Source of the DNA: Nothopassalora personata
Lineage: Eukaryota; Ascomycota; Dothideomycetes; Mycosphaerellales; Mycosphaerellaceae
Assembly (NCBI GenBank): GCA_033816765.1
Contig: CM066288.1
Coordinates: 2,542,001-2,606,000, forward strand
Direction of reading: 5' to 3'
DNA: 64,000 nucleotides
Positions 41,868-52,820 of the stretch are shown piece by piece. Below the pieces are notes generated by a model that worked only from the letters and a program-made list of their open reading frames with translations, had not been told where the DNA came from and did no database searches. A program made the position numbers and the translations under genes. Position 1 is the stretch's first letter, and every line of letters begins with the position of its first letter.

Positions 41868-43082
41868 TCACTTCTTCATTCCCTTGTCATCTTTCTTGGG
41901 CTCCTCCTTAGCTTCCTTGTCTGTCTTCTCCGATGTTCCATTCACCATCAGCTTCTCCTCCTTCTTGATCTCCTTCTCCTTCTTATCTTCTTCCTTCTTC
42001 GCGTCCTCATCTTCCTGCTGCCTCTTGTTCTGGATCTTGTTCTCGATCAGGTCGTGGAAAGCAGTGATTGCTCTTATTAAGCTGGAGAGGTAGATGGACA
42101 TGAGCTGATCGTTTGTCTTGATCGACATCGCTCGGGCGAGTTCGCTGTTCTCGGTGGAGCCTCCAGATACGCCGACTGCGCCGTTGACGATACCGTTGAG
42201 TTGCGCGAGCTCCTTCGAGTTGGCCTTGGGTGTGGAAAGGTTGGGGAGTAGGTTGAAAACATCTTGCAGGTTGCCGAGAATCGCGTGGTTGACGGGGAGG
42301 TCGCCATCGAGAACTTTCTGTAGGTACTTGCCGATGTCCTGCAGTCTGAGGTGCAGTCCTTGTAGCGACTGGAGCTGTGAGGTTATGCGCGTGCTGAGCG
42401 TGCCGACTGCCACATCACGGATGTCTCGTAGGAGGTGCTCGACACCAATCTCTTCGGCTTCTTCCGCTTCGATGATCGATGGTGTGTGCACGAAGGTCTT
42501 GGATGTCGTTGTGCCGTCCTAGGAACATGTTAGCTCAGACGTCCACCTTTTACTGCATATGCTTCCATACATCCTTGATCTCCTCCACTGCAAAGTACGC
42601 ATCTGTCGGCACGCCAACCTCCTTCGGCTGCACATCGATGATGACTAGGAGTGGGTTTGGTGTGTATCTCTTGAAGAGCTCGTTGATCTCAAGATCGCTT
42701 GCCCGCAGCTTTGGCCCAGAGTGATACCATCCAATCAGCTTTTCCCGCGCGTTGACCTTCTTGAACATGTCGTTCATCGACTCGACGTAGTTGTGGTCCA
42801 GGAACCATACTGACGGGTCCTTCTCATCCTCCTCGAAGGGTACTGTTGGTGATGATTAGATGTTTGAGCCATCACGATATGCGCCGGATTTTGTATACCT
42901 GCGAAGCTGTTCGACACTCTCACGCTCTTGCCATCGTTCTGTCCCAGCAGCACACCCACCACTCGCTTCCGTGTGCCTTTTGCTGAACGGCCGTAGTGAT
43001 CTGCTGCTGATAGAAGGACGAGAGGCGCGACTGAGACGTTGCGGTTGACGATGCTCAGCGTTTCCGCTGTCGTGGCTGGCAT
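41868..43082 (-). CDS. RPN8: 26S proteasome regulatory subunit Rpn8 (PSMD7)
   Basis: MPN-domain subunit of the 19S lid, partner of the deubiquitinase Rpn11. Three exons: 42899-43082, 42571-42842 and 41868-42518, giving 368 residues. Intron 1 (42843-42898) is GTATAC...ACAG; intron 2 (42519-42570) is GTATGG...CTAG with a CTAAC branch. Exon 1 has [17 protein letters not shown] and [13 protein letters not shown]. Exon 2 has the MPN core [28 protein letters not shown] and the [12 protein letters not shown] region. The joint reads [13 protein letters not shown], and exon 3 continues with [20 protein letters not shown] and a Lys/Glu-rich tail. As in known Rpn8, the full JAMM zinc ligand set is absent, so it is structural. 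Confidence 0.93.
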
Positions 43083-43444
43083 CGTGTGATACCGGCGATG
43101 ATGTGCGGTGGTTTCGACGTGCGGACGGTGTTTTGTATGTAGCGGTCGGCGTGCTCTTGTGATGAGGTCAAGTTGATTGATGGTCGGCGTTGACTTCACA
43201 AGATCGCCGTCGCCTGGGCCTGCTGAAGCTTGGCCCGTTCTGCGACCTGTGCTTCTTGATGTCCTGGACGTCCCGTCTCTCGAAATTGCACACAAGAACC
43301 ATCACATGCATCTACCTTTCTTCCTCACGGGTCTGCAGTGATGAGCATTTTGTCTGTAAGATCTGACCGTGTTCCTCTGCCCTGAAAGCACATTACGGGA
43401 CTCCGTCTTCACTCACTTCAGCGCACCCCCAACGTCAAACGGTC

Positions 43445-44176
43445 ATGATGAAACATCAGCAAAGCATGGACGAAGCTGTGGATAAGCTCGAGCAGAGCAT
43501 CGACGTGCCGGCTGCTGCAAGGCGCGACTTCGAGACATCGGACCTGTACTTGAACGTCTACAAGTATGTAGAAGATTACATGTCCCGCTACGACATCTCC
43601 CACGACTTCAACCATATCCTTCGGGTTCTGGCATTGTCAAAGCACATCCTAGCCGAGGAGCTGAAAGCTAACTCCTGGAAGAACTTCCACAAGCAAGCTG
43701 TCATTCTGGCTGCGCTGCTCCACGATGTCGGTGACAAGAAGTATGTGCAAGCTGGAGAGAACGCAGAGCAGCTGGTTTCAGATCTATTGACCAAGAATGG
43801 CTGCCCTCCACGATTCGTGGCGAAGGTGGCCATGATCGTCGAGAATGTCTCCTACAGCAACGAAACGAAGCGGCCACAGCTGGTCAAAGCCATCATCGGA
43901 GCTCATCCGGAATTGGCCATCGTTCAGGATGCAGACAGACTGGATGCCATCGGAGCGATTGGAATTGGAAGGGTGTTCGCCTTCTCTGCTGCCAAGACGC
44001 AGGATCGTGGGTTGCAAGGAAGCATTGATCACTTCACAGATAAGCTCGAGAAGCTCGAGGGCATGATGAAGACCGAGACTGGCAAGCGATTGGCTCGAGA
44101 GAGGACACTGAGATTGAAGGAGTTTAGGAAGTGGTGGGAGGAAGAAAACGAACTCGTGTCCCGGCAAGTGACCTGA
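43445..44176 (+). CDS. HD-domain metal-dependent phosphohydrolase
   Basis: 243 residues, one exon, starting [11 protein letters not shown] (ATG 43445; the second Met is equally possible). HD-superfamily metal ligands are all present: H53 in [10 protein letters not shown], the H93-D94 pair in LLHDVGDKK, and D162 in [16 protein letters not shown]. The order H...HD...D and the [13 protein letters not shown] signature match the small YedJ-type HD hydrolases, which act on nucleotides or related phosphates. The in vivo substrate is unknown. No targeting signal. A 362-bp gap upstream separates it from the divergently transcribed RPN8. Confidence 0.85.
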   Translation: MMKHQQSMDEAVDKLEQSIDVPAAARRDFETSDLYLNVYKYVEDYMSRYDISHDFNHILRVLALSKHILAEELKANSWKNFHKQAVILAALLHDVGDKKYVQAGENAEQLVSDLLTKNGCPPRFVAKVAMIVENVSYSNETKRPQLVKAIIGAHPELAIVQDADRLDAIGAIGIGRVFAFSAAKTQDRGLQGSIDHFTDKLEKLEGMMKTETGKRLARERTLRLKEFRKWWEEENELVSRQVT

Positions 44177-44360
44177 GTGAAACCAGGAAGCGTTTCGAGG
44201 ACCATTGTCCCCAAAGAACGCAGTAGTCTGCGCAGCTCGTGGCACTGCGCGATGTTTGCTGCAGTAAATGGCTCCTCAAATTTGTGCAGCACTCGAAGAG
44301 GAAACATGAGCCCACAATGCAGGGATGAAAACAAGATGCATACACGCTCGACTACACATA

Positions 44361-44951
44361 ATGATGGCCAGTAATGTCAGATTTCTCACCATCGGCGAGC
44401 CTCAGGACCATATCCGGCACAGGGGCCGCAATGCTGTGCGCTGTATCATCGCTCGAGGACACGACATCTGCTTGATCTACATCCAGGAGGGCAACTATTA
44501 CAAGCTTTCAGGTGGTGGTGTCAAGAGCAAGGATTCAAGTGACATCCATGCGGTCAAGCGGGAAGCACTTGAGGAGACCGGATGTGAGGTCCGCGTTATT
44601 TCCAATGTCCTCGCGAAAACGCAGGAATACCGTAGCACTCTGAAGCAGAATTCCAACGCATACATATGCGAGTTGGTGAATGATACTGGTGCACCTCTGC
44701 CAACGGAAGTTGAAGCCTCAGAAGTACGTATTGAAAGTTATGCACTATGCGGTTTCCGGATGGGCTAACTTCGTGGCCTCCAGGGCCTGGGACATCTGTG
44801 GTGTCCAGCGGAAGAAGCACTCGAGAGAATGAAGGCTAACGAGCCAGCGCCTGAACTTGGTCGATTCATAAAGAAGTGGGACAAATTTCTGCTGGAGGTG
44901 TACTCTTCATGTCTTGCTCCTCAACAGAATCTCAGCGAGCTCTGCAGATGA
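44361..44951 (+). CDS. Nudix-type hydrolase with an altered Nudix box
   Basis: Two exons: 44361-44723 and 44784-44951, joined across a 60-nt intron (GTACGT donor, CTAAC branch, CCAG acceptor) without changing frame; 176 residues. The Nudix box is G-VKSKD-S-SDIHAVK-REALEETGC. The core REALEETGC with its metal-binding Glu pair is intact, but the Glu at the eighth position of the GX5EX7REUXEEXGU consensus is Ser. The central strand region (VRCIIARGHDICLIYI) and LSGGG before the box fit the fold. Substrate (a nucleoside diphosphate derivative) cannot be predicted. The last 45 nt overlap the 3' end of the convergent gene on the other strand. Confidence 0.75.
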
Positions 44952-45709
44952 TCGACCTTCCCTGAGATCCTTGTACCGCAGCACTGGTTTGGGCAGTGCG
45001 ATGCCATTGCTCTGCAGAAGCTCCTTCGGCTGAGTATTGTAGGCATCTCTCTCCAGCATCTCTTGCTTCTGCCAACAAGTCTTGTCGTCCAGACGCTTGA
45101 TTTCTGCATCCTTCTTTGCATCCTTCCCCCCCCCCCCAATTTCCGCCAGCCGGAGTTCCAGCTTCTTGATCATCTGCTGCATCGTCTGGAGCCTTTCCAT
45201 ATTCTCCTGATCGGCTTTCACCTGCTCTCGATCTTCTTTCGGCAAGCCTTCCTGTCCCGTCCGAGCGCCTCCACAAACGCGCCCTCCATCCGCTGCATTC
45301 TGTCTCTCGTGGCTCTCAGCTGCGGCTTGAGCGAGACAGTCTCCAACATCTCGTCGTTCAGCATCTCAATGATCTGTTCGTACTCGAGTATCTTCCCTGT
45401 GCGTTCGTTGGTTGGGACGTTCTCTGAGGAGCTTTGTGCATCGCACTGCTCCTCGACCTTCTTGATGGCGGATTTTGTGTCGCCGAGGACTCCGCCGACT
45501 GGCTTATGTACTGTTGGATGAGCAGGTGCTCCTTGCCTGGCAATGATATCGCTGGGGCTTGGCTTCTTCTCGAGCGGTAGGGACGTCTTCTGGTAGTCGA
45601 GAGCATTTTGGGTGTTGTGCGAGCGTTGTCGCAGTTTTGATCTGTGGAGTCCAGTCGCGTTGAGTCTCTTTGGAGGCTGCTGGCCTGTGGTTGTGCTTCT
45701 GGGCGCCAT
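44907..45709 (-). CDS. Coiled-coil protein, unrecognised, frame break near 45260
   Basis: Exon-like frame 1 (45709 to 45218) starts MAPRSTTTGQQ. It is basic and disordered, then strongly helical (EQIIEMLNDEML, RDRMQRMEGAFVEAL). Frame 2 (to 44907) continues the coiled coil (EDREQVKADQENMERLQ, IKKLELRLAEI) and ends KSKT-like at RSKT. The two frames overlap for about 60 nt and no acceptable intron joins them, so a one-base indel (real or sequencing) near 45245-45275 is likely. The second frame also crosses a run of 12 C on the plus strand (45126-45137), which codes for four Gly. Domain content suggests a structural or kinetochore/cytoskeletal-type protein, but no family is recognised. Confidence 0.5.
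45126..45137. repeat. C12 homopolymer
   Basis: Twelve consecutive C (G12 on the coding strand) inside the coiled-coil gene; indel-prone. Confidence 0.8.
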
Positions 45710-47078
45710 GTCACATTCTCCTGCTAATGCGAGCTGTCAGTAAAGCACTCCGTACAAGAGATAGCAAGTCGTGCAGACAGAGTTGCTGTCGATTAGCTCG
45801 ATTGAACGCGCGTCTTATGAGACGGGAAGTTGGGCCGCGTTGTGCAATCCATTGTGCGTTGCCGCATGTCAAGCGAACAAGGGCTGTGGTCATTCACATG
45901 CCAGAGTCCATGTTCACCAACCACTCGAACAATTCTCTGCCTTGCGAATGTTTCGCGCTAGGCATCAATGCAGCAAACATTCAACGACCGTGTGTCGTTT
46001 TCCGCCCCACCACGTTCTTTCTCTTCTGTTCATTCAGCATCGCACAGCGCGCATCGCACTCAGAGCCACAACCACTGCAACAACAACCAAACACTTCTCC
46101 ACCATCACACTCGATTCCACAGGATGCAAGTAAGTAAGGTCTCCTGCCCTGGAGCCATAACGTTGCTGGGGATATTTGCGGAAGCTACGCCAGAGCGATC
46201 GACCCACAATGACTGCAACTCGTGAGTGCAGCCGAGCACGTTCGCACTGGTCAGCGTTGCCATCAAGCTTGCCAGCAGGGTACATCTTGCCGCCGTCACA
46301 CCAATGGCGCGCTTTCAACATTTCGACTATCCAGAATCTCATGAGCCAGGCGGAAAGAGCCCTGTCTCGAGGTAGCAGTCAAGGCAGCTGGCAGGACTTG
46401 GCGGCTAGGTGCGTGGTTGTGGTGCAAGGATTCGCATCGGGTTAGTGTGGCATCGAATTGTCTGTGGCGGGTATTTCTGCAGCTGGCTTAACAGCCCTTC
46501 CGTGAGACGAGGTTTGGCCACGCATTAGCGGAGTACCCGTGCTCAGTCCTGACCGGTCACGCATAAGATGCTTTTCATGGTCCTCATGTCGGCGCTACGC
46601 TCACGGACTGAAGTATCGACGGCGGTGGTTCTGCTGACATTCTGAGCAGGGTCCCTCGCTACAAGACGAACTTCAGCGTGGTGCCAGGGTGAGAGTGCAA
46701 ATGGTCAACCCACACGTCTTCAATGTCAGCTTTTCTTCATGCATGTGCAAGGTGCATATGCTAGGAGAAGGAGGGATCATTCTGCATACGTGCATGACGA
46801 GAATGGCGGATATGCCACTTAGTACTGATGATACAGGTTGGGCGTCAGGAACGAAACTCTACCTAACCTTTTCCTCTTCGCATTTGAGGGATGTGCAGAG
46901 AGTTACAGAGGTGCAGGTTTCGGACTTCAGCGCCACAAAACGGTCCTGCATGTGATTGTCTTGGCACTTGCCTATCTCAACTGATTCTTCCAGCAACAAC
47001 GCCTTCCTTTTCTGTTGTGCAACACGGACTTCCCTCTCCGCTCTTACAGCTGTACCATCATTTAGGACATCTATCAGC
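45710..47078. other. Region without a supported gene
   Basis: 1.37 kb. At 46050-46130 a CA/CT-rich leader-like stretch precedes an ATG at 46126 with an immediate GTAAGT. A frame ending 46445 (MTATRECSRARS...) or the alternative MARFQHFDYPESHE frame could be exons of a small gene. The evidence is too weak to call one. Confidence 0.3.
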
Positions 47079-47490
47079 ATGGCGGATTCATTGCACACAA
47101 GCGATTTGGAAGATGCGAAGCGTCGGATCGGCGACCTCCAAATCACGCTCGCCAGAAGGGAAAAGGAGCTCAGCGCTGCGCGTAAATTCACTCTCGAACA
47201 GCTCATCATGCCCCGCGGGACCGAGGAAGCCTTCCGCAACCTGAAGCAACAAGTCGGGTATGTACAGCGTGCTTGCCACTTTCGAATCCAATGCTGACAG
47301 TATGATAAGCGATGCGCCCCCTACAAGTGAGGACCAGGCCGTCCATCCGCCAGCCAAACCAATCATGCGCCGTTCTCAACCTACGATACAGGTGGAGACC
47401 GTCCCACCACCCGTGGACTACACCCGCACGAACATGAATATGGACCACCTGCGCCGCCTCCAGGATTGCAGTTCAAATCCTGCTGGATAG
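47079..47490 (+). CDS. Small coiled-coil protein, two exons
   Basis: Exon 1 (47079-47257) starts MADSLHTSDLEDAKRR and is a Lys/Glu/Leu-rich helix. A 52-nt intron (47258-47309; GTATGT donor, CTGAC branch, AAG acceptor) leads in frame to exon 2 (47310-47490), Pro-rich and ending NMNMDHLRRLQDCSSNPAG. The total is 119 residues. The end of exon 2 is repeated 164 bp downstream (47604 on) as MDDLRRIQNRRSNPAG with a sense codon in place of the stop, followed by a further acidic coil to 47813. The real protein may be longer by an unrecognised intron, or the stop may be a recent mutation. Function unknown. Confidence 0.5.
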
Positions 47491-47603
47491 AGACCTTCCG
47501 CTTTAGCTTCTGGTAGAACGACAATATACGTAGGGGACCGATCAGAAGCCCTGCCAGCGATACCAGCCCAATTCCTGTCGACTCCAAATGCGCAACCGTA
47601 AAT

Positions 47604-47813
47604 ATGGACGACTTGCGCCGCATCCAGAATCGCCGGTCAAACCCTGCCGGATCGTGCCCTTCCGCGCAGGCCTCTGTTCGAATAAGTAGCATCAGAGGCT
47701 CTGCTAGCAGTCCCTCTCGTAATGCCTTGGATGTCCTGGAAGCCCTCGATCATGCCGCGGCCGCAGACGAGGCCAGAGAGGAGCATGAGATGGAAGAGAA
47801 GATCCAAGAGTGA
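47604..47813 (+). pseudogene. Diverged duplicate of the preceding exon end, open frame
   Basis: 70 codons beginning MDDLRRIQNRRSNPAGSCPS and ending with an acidic coil (EAREEHEMEEKIQE). The first 16 codons duplicate 47440-47487. Upstream, open codons SPIPVDSKCATVN also match VPPPVDYTRTNMN of the first unit. It could be a further exon of the 47079 gene in another frame, or a decayed tandem repeat. Confidence 0.35.
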
Positions 47814-48186
47814 CGCAATGTTGAACTCGATCCGCTCTACGCGGGCCAAATTGTGGGCTGACACCATCAACTATCGACAGTATCTATGATGATACGCATG
47901 GAGGCGATATCCTCGGCCAGTCATGAGTTGTAGGGTGCGCGATGCGCTTCGTGTACTTCAAAGGGACGATCCATGTATATTGAGCTGAGGCGCTACTCTG
48001 ACTGGAATTCCGAGACACGGAAGGGAAAGGCCATGCGCTGGCAGAGGTGGTAGCACTCACTGCATCTAAAGTCGCACATGGAAATAGAAGTTACACCCGA
48101 CGCTGAGAGTTATGCAGAAATGTAATAAGAATGTATCATACTCTTACAACACCCATACCATGTAACGCCATCGCTCAGACAAACAC
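47814..48186. other. Intergenic
   Basis: Convergent 3' flank before SEC62. Nothing recognised. Confidence 0.4.
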
Positions 48187-49162
48187 CTAATCTTCATCTC
48201 CCTCCTCAACAGTCGCCTTTTGCGGCTCGACAGCCTGGCGATCACTCGATGGTGCCTCTTCTGCAGGCGATGCTGGAGTGCTCTGCACGGGCGCAGTCGC
48301 AGAATCCACATCCGTCGTCACCACCGGCTCACTCGTCTCTCCCTTCTTTCCCTTCTTCTCCTCATTCGCCTTCAGCGCTCTCCTCTCTTTCTTTCTCAAG
48401 CTTTCCTCCTTCTTGCGCTTCTTCATCGCCTTCTCGTCCTCATGCCACGCCCAAAGTGGCCTGAAACTGTCGAAGAAGCCCACGTCCTCGAACAAATTTG
48501 GATACAGCCAGAGACCAGGTGGAACAGCGAAGACTGTAATCAGAAAGAGGATAAGTCGAACGATTGCCATGGCGAAGAAGACACCCAGGAGTCCGAGCAT
48601 GCCCATGCTAAGGTACCACACGCCCATCCTGAGCTTGACGGGCCAGACGGGGAAGAAGACTACTGCGAGGATTAGGGCGAGAGCACCGCCGGCGTAGAGC
48701 TTGTTCTTCCATTGCGGTCCCTCGTATAGCCAGACGTAGTAAAATTCGTCGCTTGCTTCCTGTTGTGGTTCGATCTTGACTGTCCACAATCCCTTCGTCC
48801 TCTTCTTCTTGCCGTGGTCGTGGCCTTCGTGTGGGTCGATCTTGCTTACGCGCAGCGCGAGGAGTGAGAGGGGGAGGTTCTTGAAGGTGTTCTCGGCAGA
48901 GACGCGGTCCTTGACTTCCGGCAGGAGAGGATTCTTCTTCCGTGCCTTGACGTATGCATCAGATTGAAGAGCTCGTATTGCACGCTTGACCTTGAACATG
49001 TCTTTTCGCTGCTGGTTGAAGATGCAGGTCCGGGCCTTGAGGTCTTGCTTTTGCAGGAAGTGAGCGACGGCGAGGCCTTCAGGCTTGGGGGGACCGGGTG
49101 CGATGGGAACCTGCTGGCCGGGTTGCGCTCCTGCAGGAGGCCCGTGCTGGTGTTGGTGCTCG

Positions 49163-49194
<32 letters not shown>

Positions 49195-49434
49195 GGCTTG
49201 CCGTTGCGCTTGCTCGTGTTGTTGCTGCTGGGCGTGTCGCTGGGCCTGGTGCATGTATTGTGCCTTCATCTTCTCGAGATATTCTGGGACTGACATGCCA
49301 GCCTTCTCTGCATCGGCGGCGAGTTGCTGCTGCATCGCGCGAATCTGCTCGGGAGAGGGTTGTTGCCGCATGCCTGGTGGTGGTCCGCCTTGTGGGGCGT
49401 CCGGTGGCGCTTGTTGTGGTTGTGGTTCAGCCAT
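48187..49434 (-). CDS. SEC62: ER protein translocation subunit Sec62
   Basis: 415 residues, one exon. Sec62 is part of the Sec62/63 complex for post-translational import through Sec61. The N-terminal about 110 residues are Pro/Gln-rich with a polyQ run and HQHQ segments. The conserved cytosolic domain follows (AVAHFLQKQDLKARTCIF, KDMFKVKRAIRALQSD, FKNLPLSLLALRVSK). Then come WTVKIEP, EFYYVWLYEGP and two hydrophobic helices (GGALALILAVVFFPVW, GMLGLLGVFFAMAIVRLI). The tail carries GLWLYPNLFEDVGFFDSFRP, a basic stretch and an acidic end. The Gln-rich N-terminus is longer than in yeast. ATG 49434 is preferred because it opens the frame and lies 5' of the polyQ. Confidence 0.92.
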
Positions 49435-49784
49435 GTTCGCGTCCGTGGTATGCTATATGTTGTGCGCAGAAATGGGTGAGTGTTGTAGAAGAATGTACTA
49501 GTGAAAGGTGGTAGAACTATTAATAGACAACTTTCTGAGGACCGCAGCACGCGGAAGTGACGACGTGTTGTCGGCCAGTCATCGGCCAGAAATCTGCGAC
49601 AAGTCCGCGATTCAAGCTGCGAGGTGCCTTCAATTCACGAAGTACAAATACAAAGCACCCATAGTCTATACAGCCCTCCCCGAGCAAGAAATCCAGTGAG
49701 AGGAATCTACCTCAGCATAGAACTTCATCGCTGCCCATCTCCTTCAACGTCCACACTGCCACTGCCACCGCCAACGCCCTCCCA

Positions 49785-50573
49785 TCACCTTCCGCCCCTA
49801 TCCTTCAAAACCCTCGCCTGCCGCGCCCGGTATCGCCTCCCAACAACAGACTTCACCCTCTGTCCACTTCTCAGTGTCCTCACAGCCCCATGAGCAAAGT
49901 TCACAGTATCCTGCTTCTTCAGACCTGAGCGATAGACTTCAATGTACTCGCCCACATCCAAACCCATAGGGCGGATGAATCCATGGACCGTCTCGTCATC
50001 AAAAGACGCGACGACGCCGTATTGTAGTGCATTGGAGTCGGTCAGAGCCCTGGTATTGGACGGAGGTGTATGCATAGAAGTGGGAGCGGACTCTTCGGCG
50101 CCTAACTTGCGGCCTTGGCATTTGAAGCATGTTCTCTTCTTCTTGCCTGAAATTTTGCGTCTATAGATCGCTTGATCGTGAAGCTGGCATACAAGTCAAA
50201 TCTGATCCTCAGGCGTATTGGTGCAGCTCGAAGGCTTCTCACATCGCAAAGAAAGTCAGCCCGAGAGCTCCAAGGATGAAAAACCGCTGTTCCCATCCAA
50301 TATCGAGGAAGAAGAACGCGGTGCGTGGCTCTCGAACAAAATTTGGTGAAGTCGCATCGATTGCATTGCGGTGGATCTAGCTGTCTACTGCATGGAGAAA
50401 GTCTTGTTTGGGCTGTTACGAGAAAGTCTGGTCGGTCGACCCCCGAGGAGCTTTTCGTAGACTTTGTCGCGAAGCTCGCCTGGCAAGTCCATGAAGCGGA
50501 AAGCGACACCGGCTCTCTTCCCCGTGTCGGCATCCTGGCAACTGGATCTCTTGCGCTTTGAAGGACCATTCAT
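49785..50573 (-). CDS. Tentative two-exon gene: F-box-like start, cold-shock-like end
   Basis: Exon 1 (50420-50573) encodes MNGPSKRKRSSCQD and an F-box-like helix FRFMDLPGELRDKVYEKLL, a motif common in dothideomycete proteins. Exon 2 (49785-50146) continues KKKRTCFKCQGRK, then YGVVASFDDETVHGFIRPMG and LRSGQRVKSVVG. The spacing and hydrophobic pattern of the last part recall a cold-shock/OB fold (inference). A GTAACA donor at 50419 and TTTCAG acceptor at 50147 restore the frame, giving 171 residues. The intron of 273 nt is long for this window, so there may be a further exon or two separate genes. Confidence 0.4.
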
Positions 50574-51868
50574 CTTGAGGCTGTTGGTAGCGTCAGTCGC
50601 GGCCTCGCGTTTGCTGCTGTTGGCGGTGTACTTGCGGCCATCTTCGTGAAATGCTGGTTGGTCGATACAGGAAGAAGCCGTTTGATGGAACTGTACGATA
50701 GCATCCGTGTGAAGTACATGCTCACCTCACCTGCCTCAACAGGCGGAAGGATGGCTGCCTAGGTGAGCTCTGGTGAAAGGCATAGCTCCAGCCACGAGAT
50801 ACTCAGCCCACCCAGCCATCTGGAGTAGTCAGCCATAGAGCTCAGAGCGTTGCAGCCATTGATTATTGATCCCCTCATCGCGCACGAGGCTGCCGTACAT
50901 GTCACGCCCTCCATTATTGGACAAGGAAGTAGAAGCAAGTCAAAGCGACAATTGCCTCGTCCTGAAAGGAAGGGTGTGGCACCTCTCACTCAATTGTCCA
51001 CGTGCCATGCGCGCCTCGAGGCTGACTGCTGTGATTGGATAAGGCCGTGGGGGCGAGAGCGACCTGAGTGGAGAGTGTCGATATGGAAGCATGTGATCCG
51101 CTCACTGCACATGATCGCCTTCCTCTCACACATCCAGCACACCTCTCCATATCTCGACGGCAGTGGCATTTTGTTATGAAACTTGCGTTGTCTTGCACAA
51201 ACACAAGCTGGCTACTTTGATTCTATCGGCCAAGCGCCCGTTTCGCCACCCGGGACAGGCCGAAGAGAATAGCCGAGACTCCGCCTTTCCCACTTCACTG
51301 CACGTGAGGAACATCAACCAGTCTGCACGTGTTGCACGTGAGAGAAGGTCAATCAGTCTGAAGCCCAAGAGACGGCTTGTTGGTCTGGGTACGTTCGGTC
51401 CCTTTCGTATGTCGAAGAAGAACGAGCCTGCCACCATCGCGCATCGCCGAACACTGTAGTCGACTACCGCGACAACGCGACCGTAGCAGCTCAAGATGAT
51501 GGCCGCGACCGGTCAAGACATGCAACTCGATGCTTGATGCGGCGCGGTGCGATGGGATACGATGCGCGATGGGGAGCCACCTTCAGGCAGTACTGTAGCT
51601 GTCGCGATATCAACGCCGGCAGTTGCAGGGCAGGGCGTCCTTTGCGCTGCTGAAGCTTCGCTGTGGTCATCAGCAGCCACTGTGGCCTCGAATGCACCAT
51701 CTATGCCTGCCACGCCATTGACACGCGCCTATCGCACGAGGCTAGCCATTTTATCACGTACTGACAGAATTTCTAGACTCTTGGTATAGCCGCGATCTGC
51801 AGACGCACGAGACGCACCACACCGACGCACGCCAAGCTCAACCTGATCAAGAAAAACAGCCAAGCACA
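50574..51868. other. Gene-free stretch upstream of CBF1
   Basis: 1.3 kb. Only short overlapping frames without motifs. CACGTG-like words near 51300-51335 (GCACGTGAGG, GCACGTGTTGCACGTGAG) lie 530-570 bp upstream of the bHLH gene start. Confidence 0.4.
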
Positions 51869-52820
51869 ATGGCCGCTACTGTCAAGAGGAAGCGTGGAGC
51901 GGATGATATGCCTGACCACCGCCCTGCGCCTGCCATGCACGAGACCGACTTCAACCCTTACCAAATGCCAGGCGACGAGGAAGCCCATCACGACATGACC
52001 TTCGCGGCAACTCTGTCGCATCATAACAACGAAATGGACGGTCATGAGCATCCCCAGCACGGCCAAGGCCACCCACAAGGGCACGAGGAGATGCACGAGG
52101 GAGGTATGCCCAGTGCGAGCGACACTGCGGCGGCGGCCGCCGCCATGGCCTACCATACCATGACTGTTCCACAGTCGACCGAGTCTGCGTTCATGACACA
52201 GCCCACACAGGACCCAGGCGATCGTCCCGTTAGCGCTGGCGTAGATCCCAGCAACCCGAACGCACAGAGGACCTCGAGTTTCGGTGACTTCGACAACATC
52301 CTGCCCAAGAACAGCCAGACCACGCCAAACGGCAATATCTCACCTGGAGGTGCTGCAGGCAACCAGAGCACACCCAAGCCTCAAGTCGGTACTGAAGAGT
52401 GGCACAAGGTGCGACGTGACAACCACAAAGAGGGTAAGCATATTGCCTCCAGCGACGGGACGAAATCGTACTAAACCATCTATAGTCGAGCGCAGACGTC
52501 GCGAGACGATCAACGAGGGCATTAACGAGCTCGCCAAGATCGTCCCAGGCTGCGAAAAGAACAAAGGCAGCATTCTCGCTCGCGCAGTCCAGTTCATCAC
52601 ACAGCTGAAGGAGAACGAGACCCAGAACATCGAGAAGTGGACCCTCGAAAAGCTGCTCACCGAACAGGCCATCGCCGAGCTCTCTTCCAGTTGCGATAAG
52701 CTTAAGGCTGAGTGTCAGCGCGCATGGAGCGAAGCCGAGCAGTGGAAGAAAGCCGCGCAGAAGGCCGGTGTCAGCATCGAGGACGAGAAAGCTGATGCCG
52801 ATGCCGAGGATGCTGAGTAG
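51869..52820 (+). CDS. CBF1: bHLH transcription factor Cbf1
   Basis: Two exons: 51869-52433 and 52486-52820. The intron (52434-52485, 52 nt; GTAAGC donor, TACTAAAC branch, TATAG acceptor) cuts the basic region between HKE and VERRRRE; 299 residues in total. The N-terminus is disordered with His-rich and poly-Ala segments. The bHLH contains WHKVRRDNHKEVERRRRE, INEGINELAKIVPG, then KGSILARAVQFITQLKENE. A leucine-rich coil and an acidic tail follow. In yeasts and filamentous fungi Cbf1 binds RTCACRTG at sulphur-metabolism promoters and, in yeasts, centromere element CDEI. Retention of intron 1 would truncate the protein before the DNA-binding domain (stop at about 52474). Confidence 0.92.

Noticed and set aside
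48220..49514. Several long plus-strand frames opposite SEC62
   Set aside because: Mirror of the Gln-rich and basic SEC62 coding sequence; polyCys and polyLeu/Val runs are CAG-repeat shadows.
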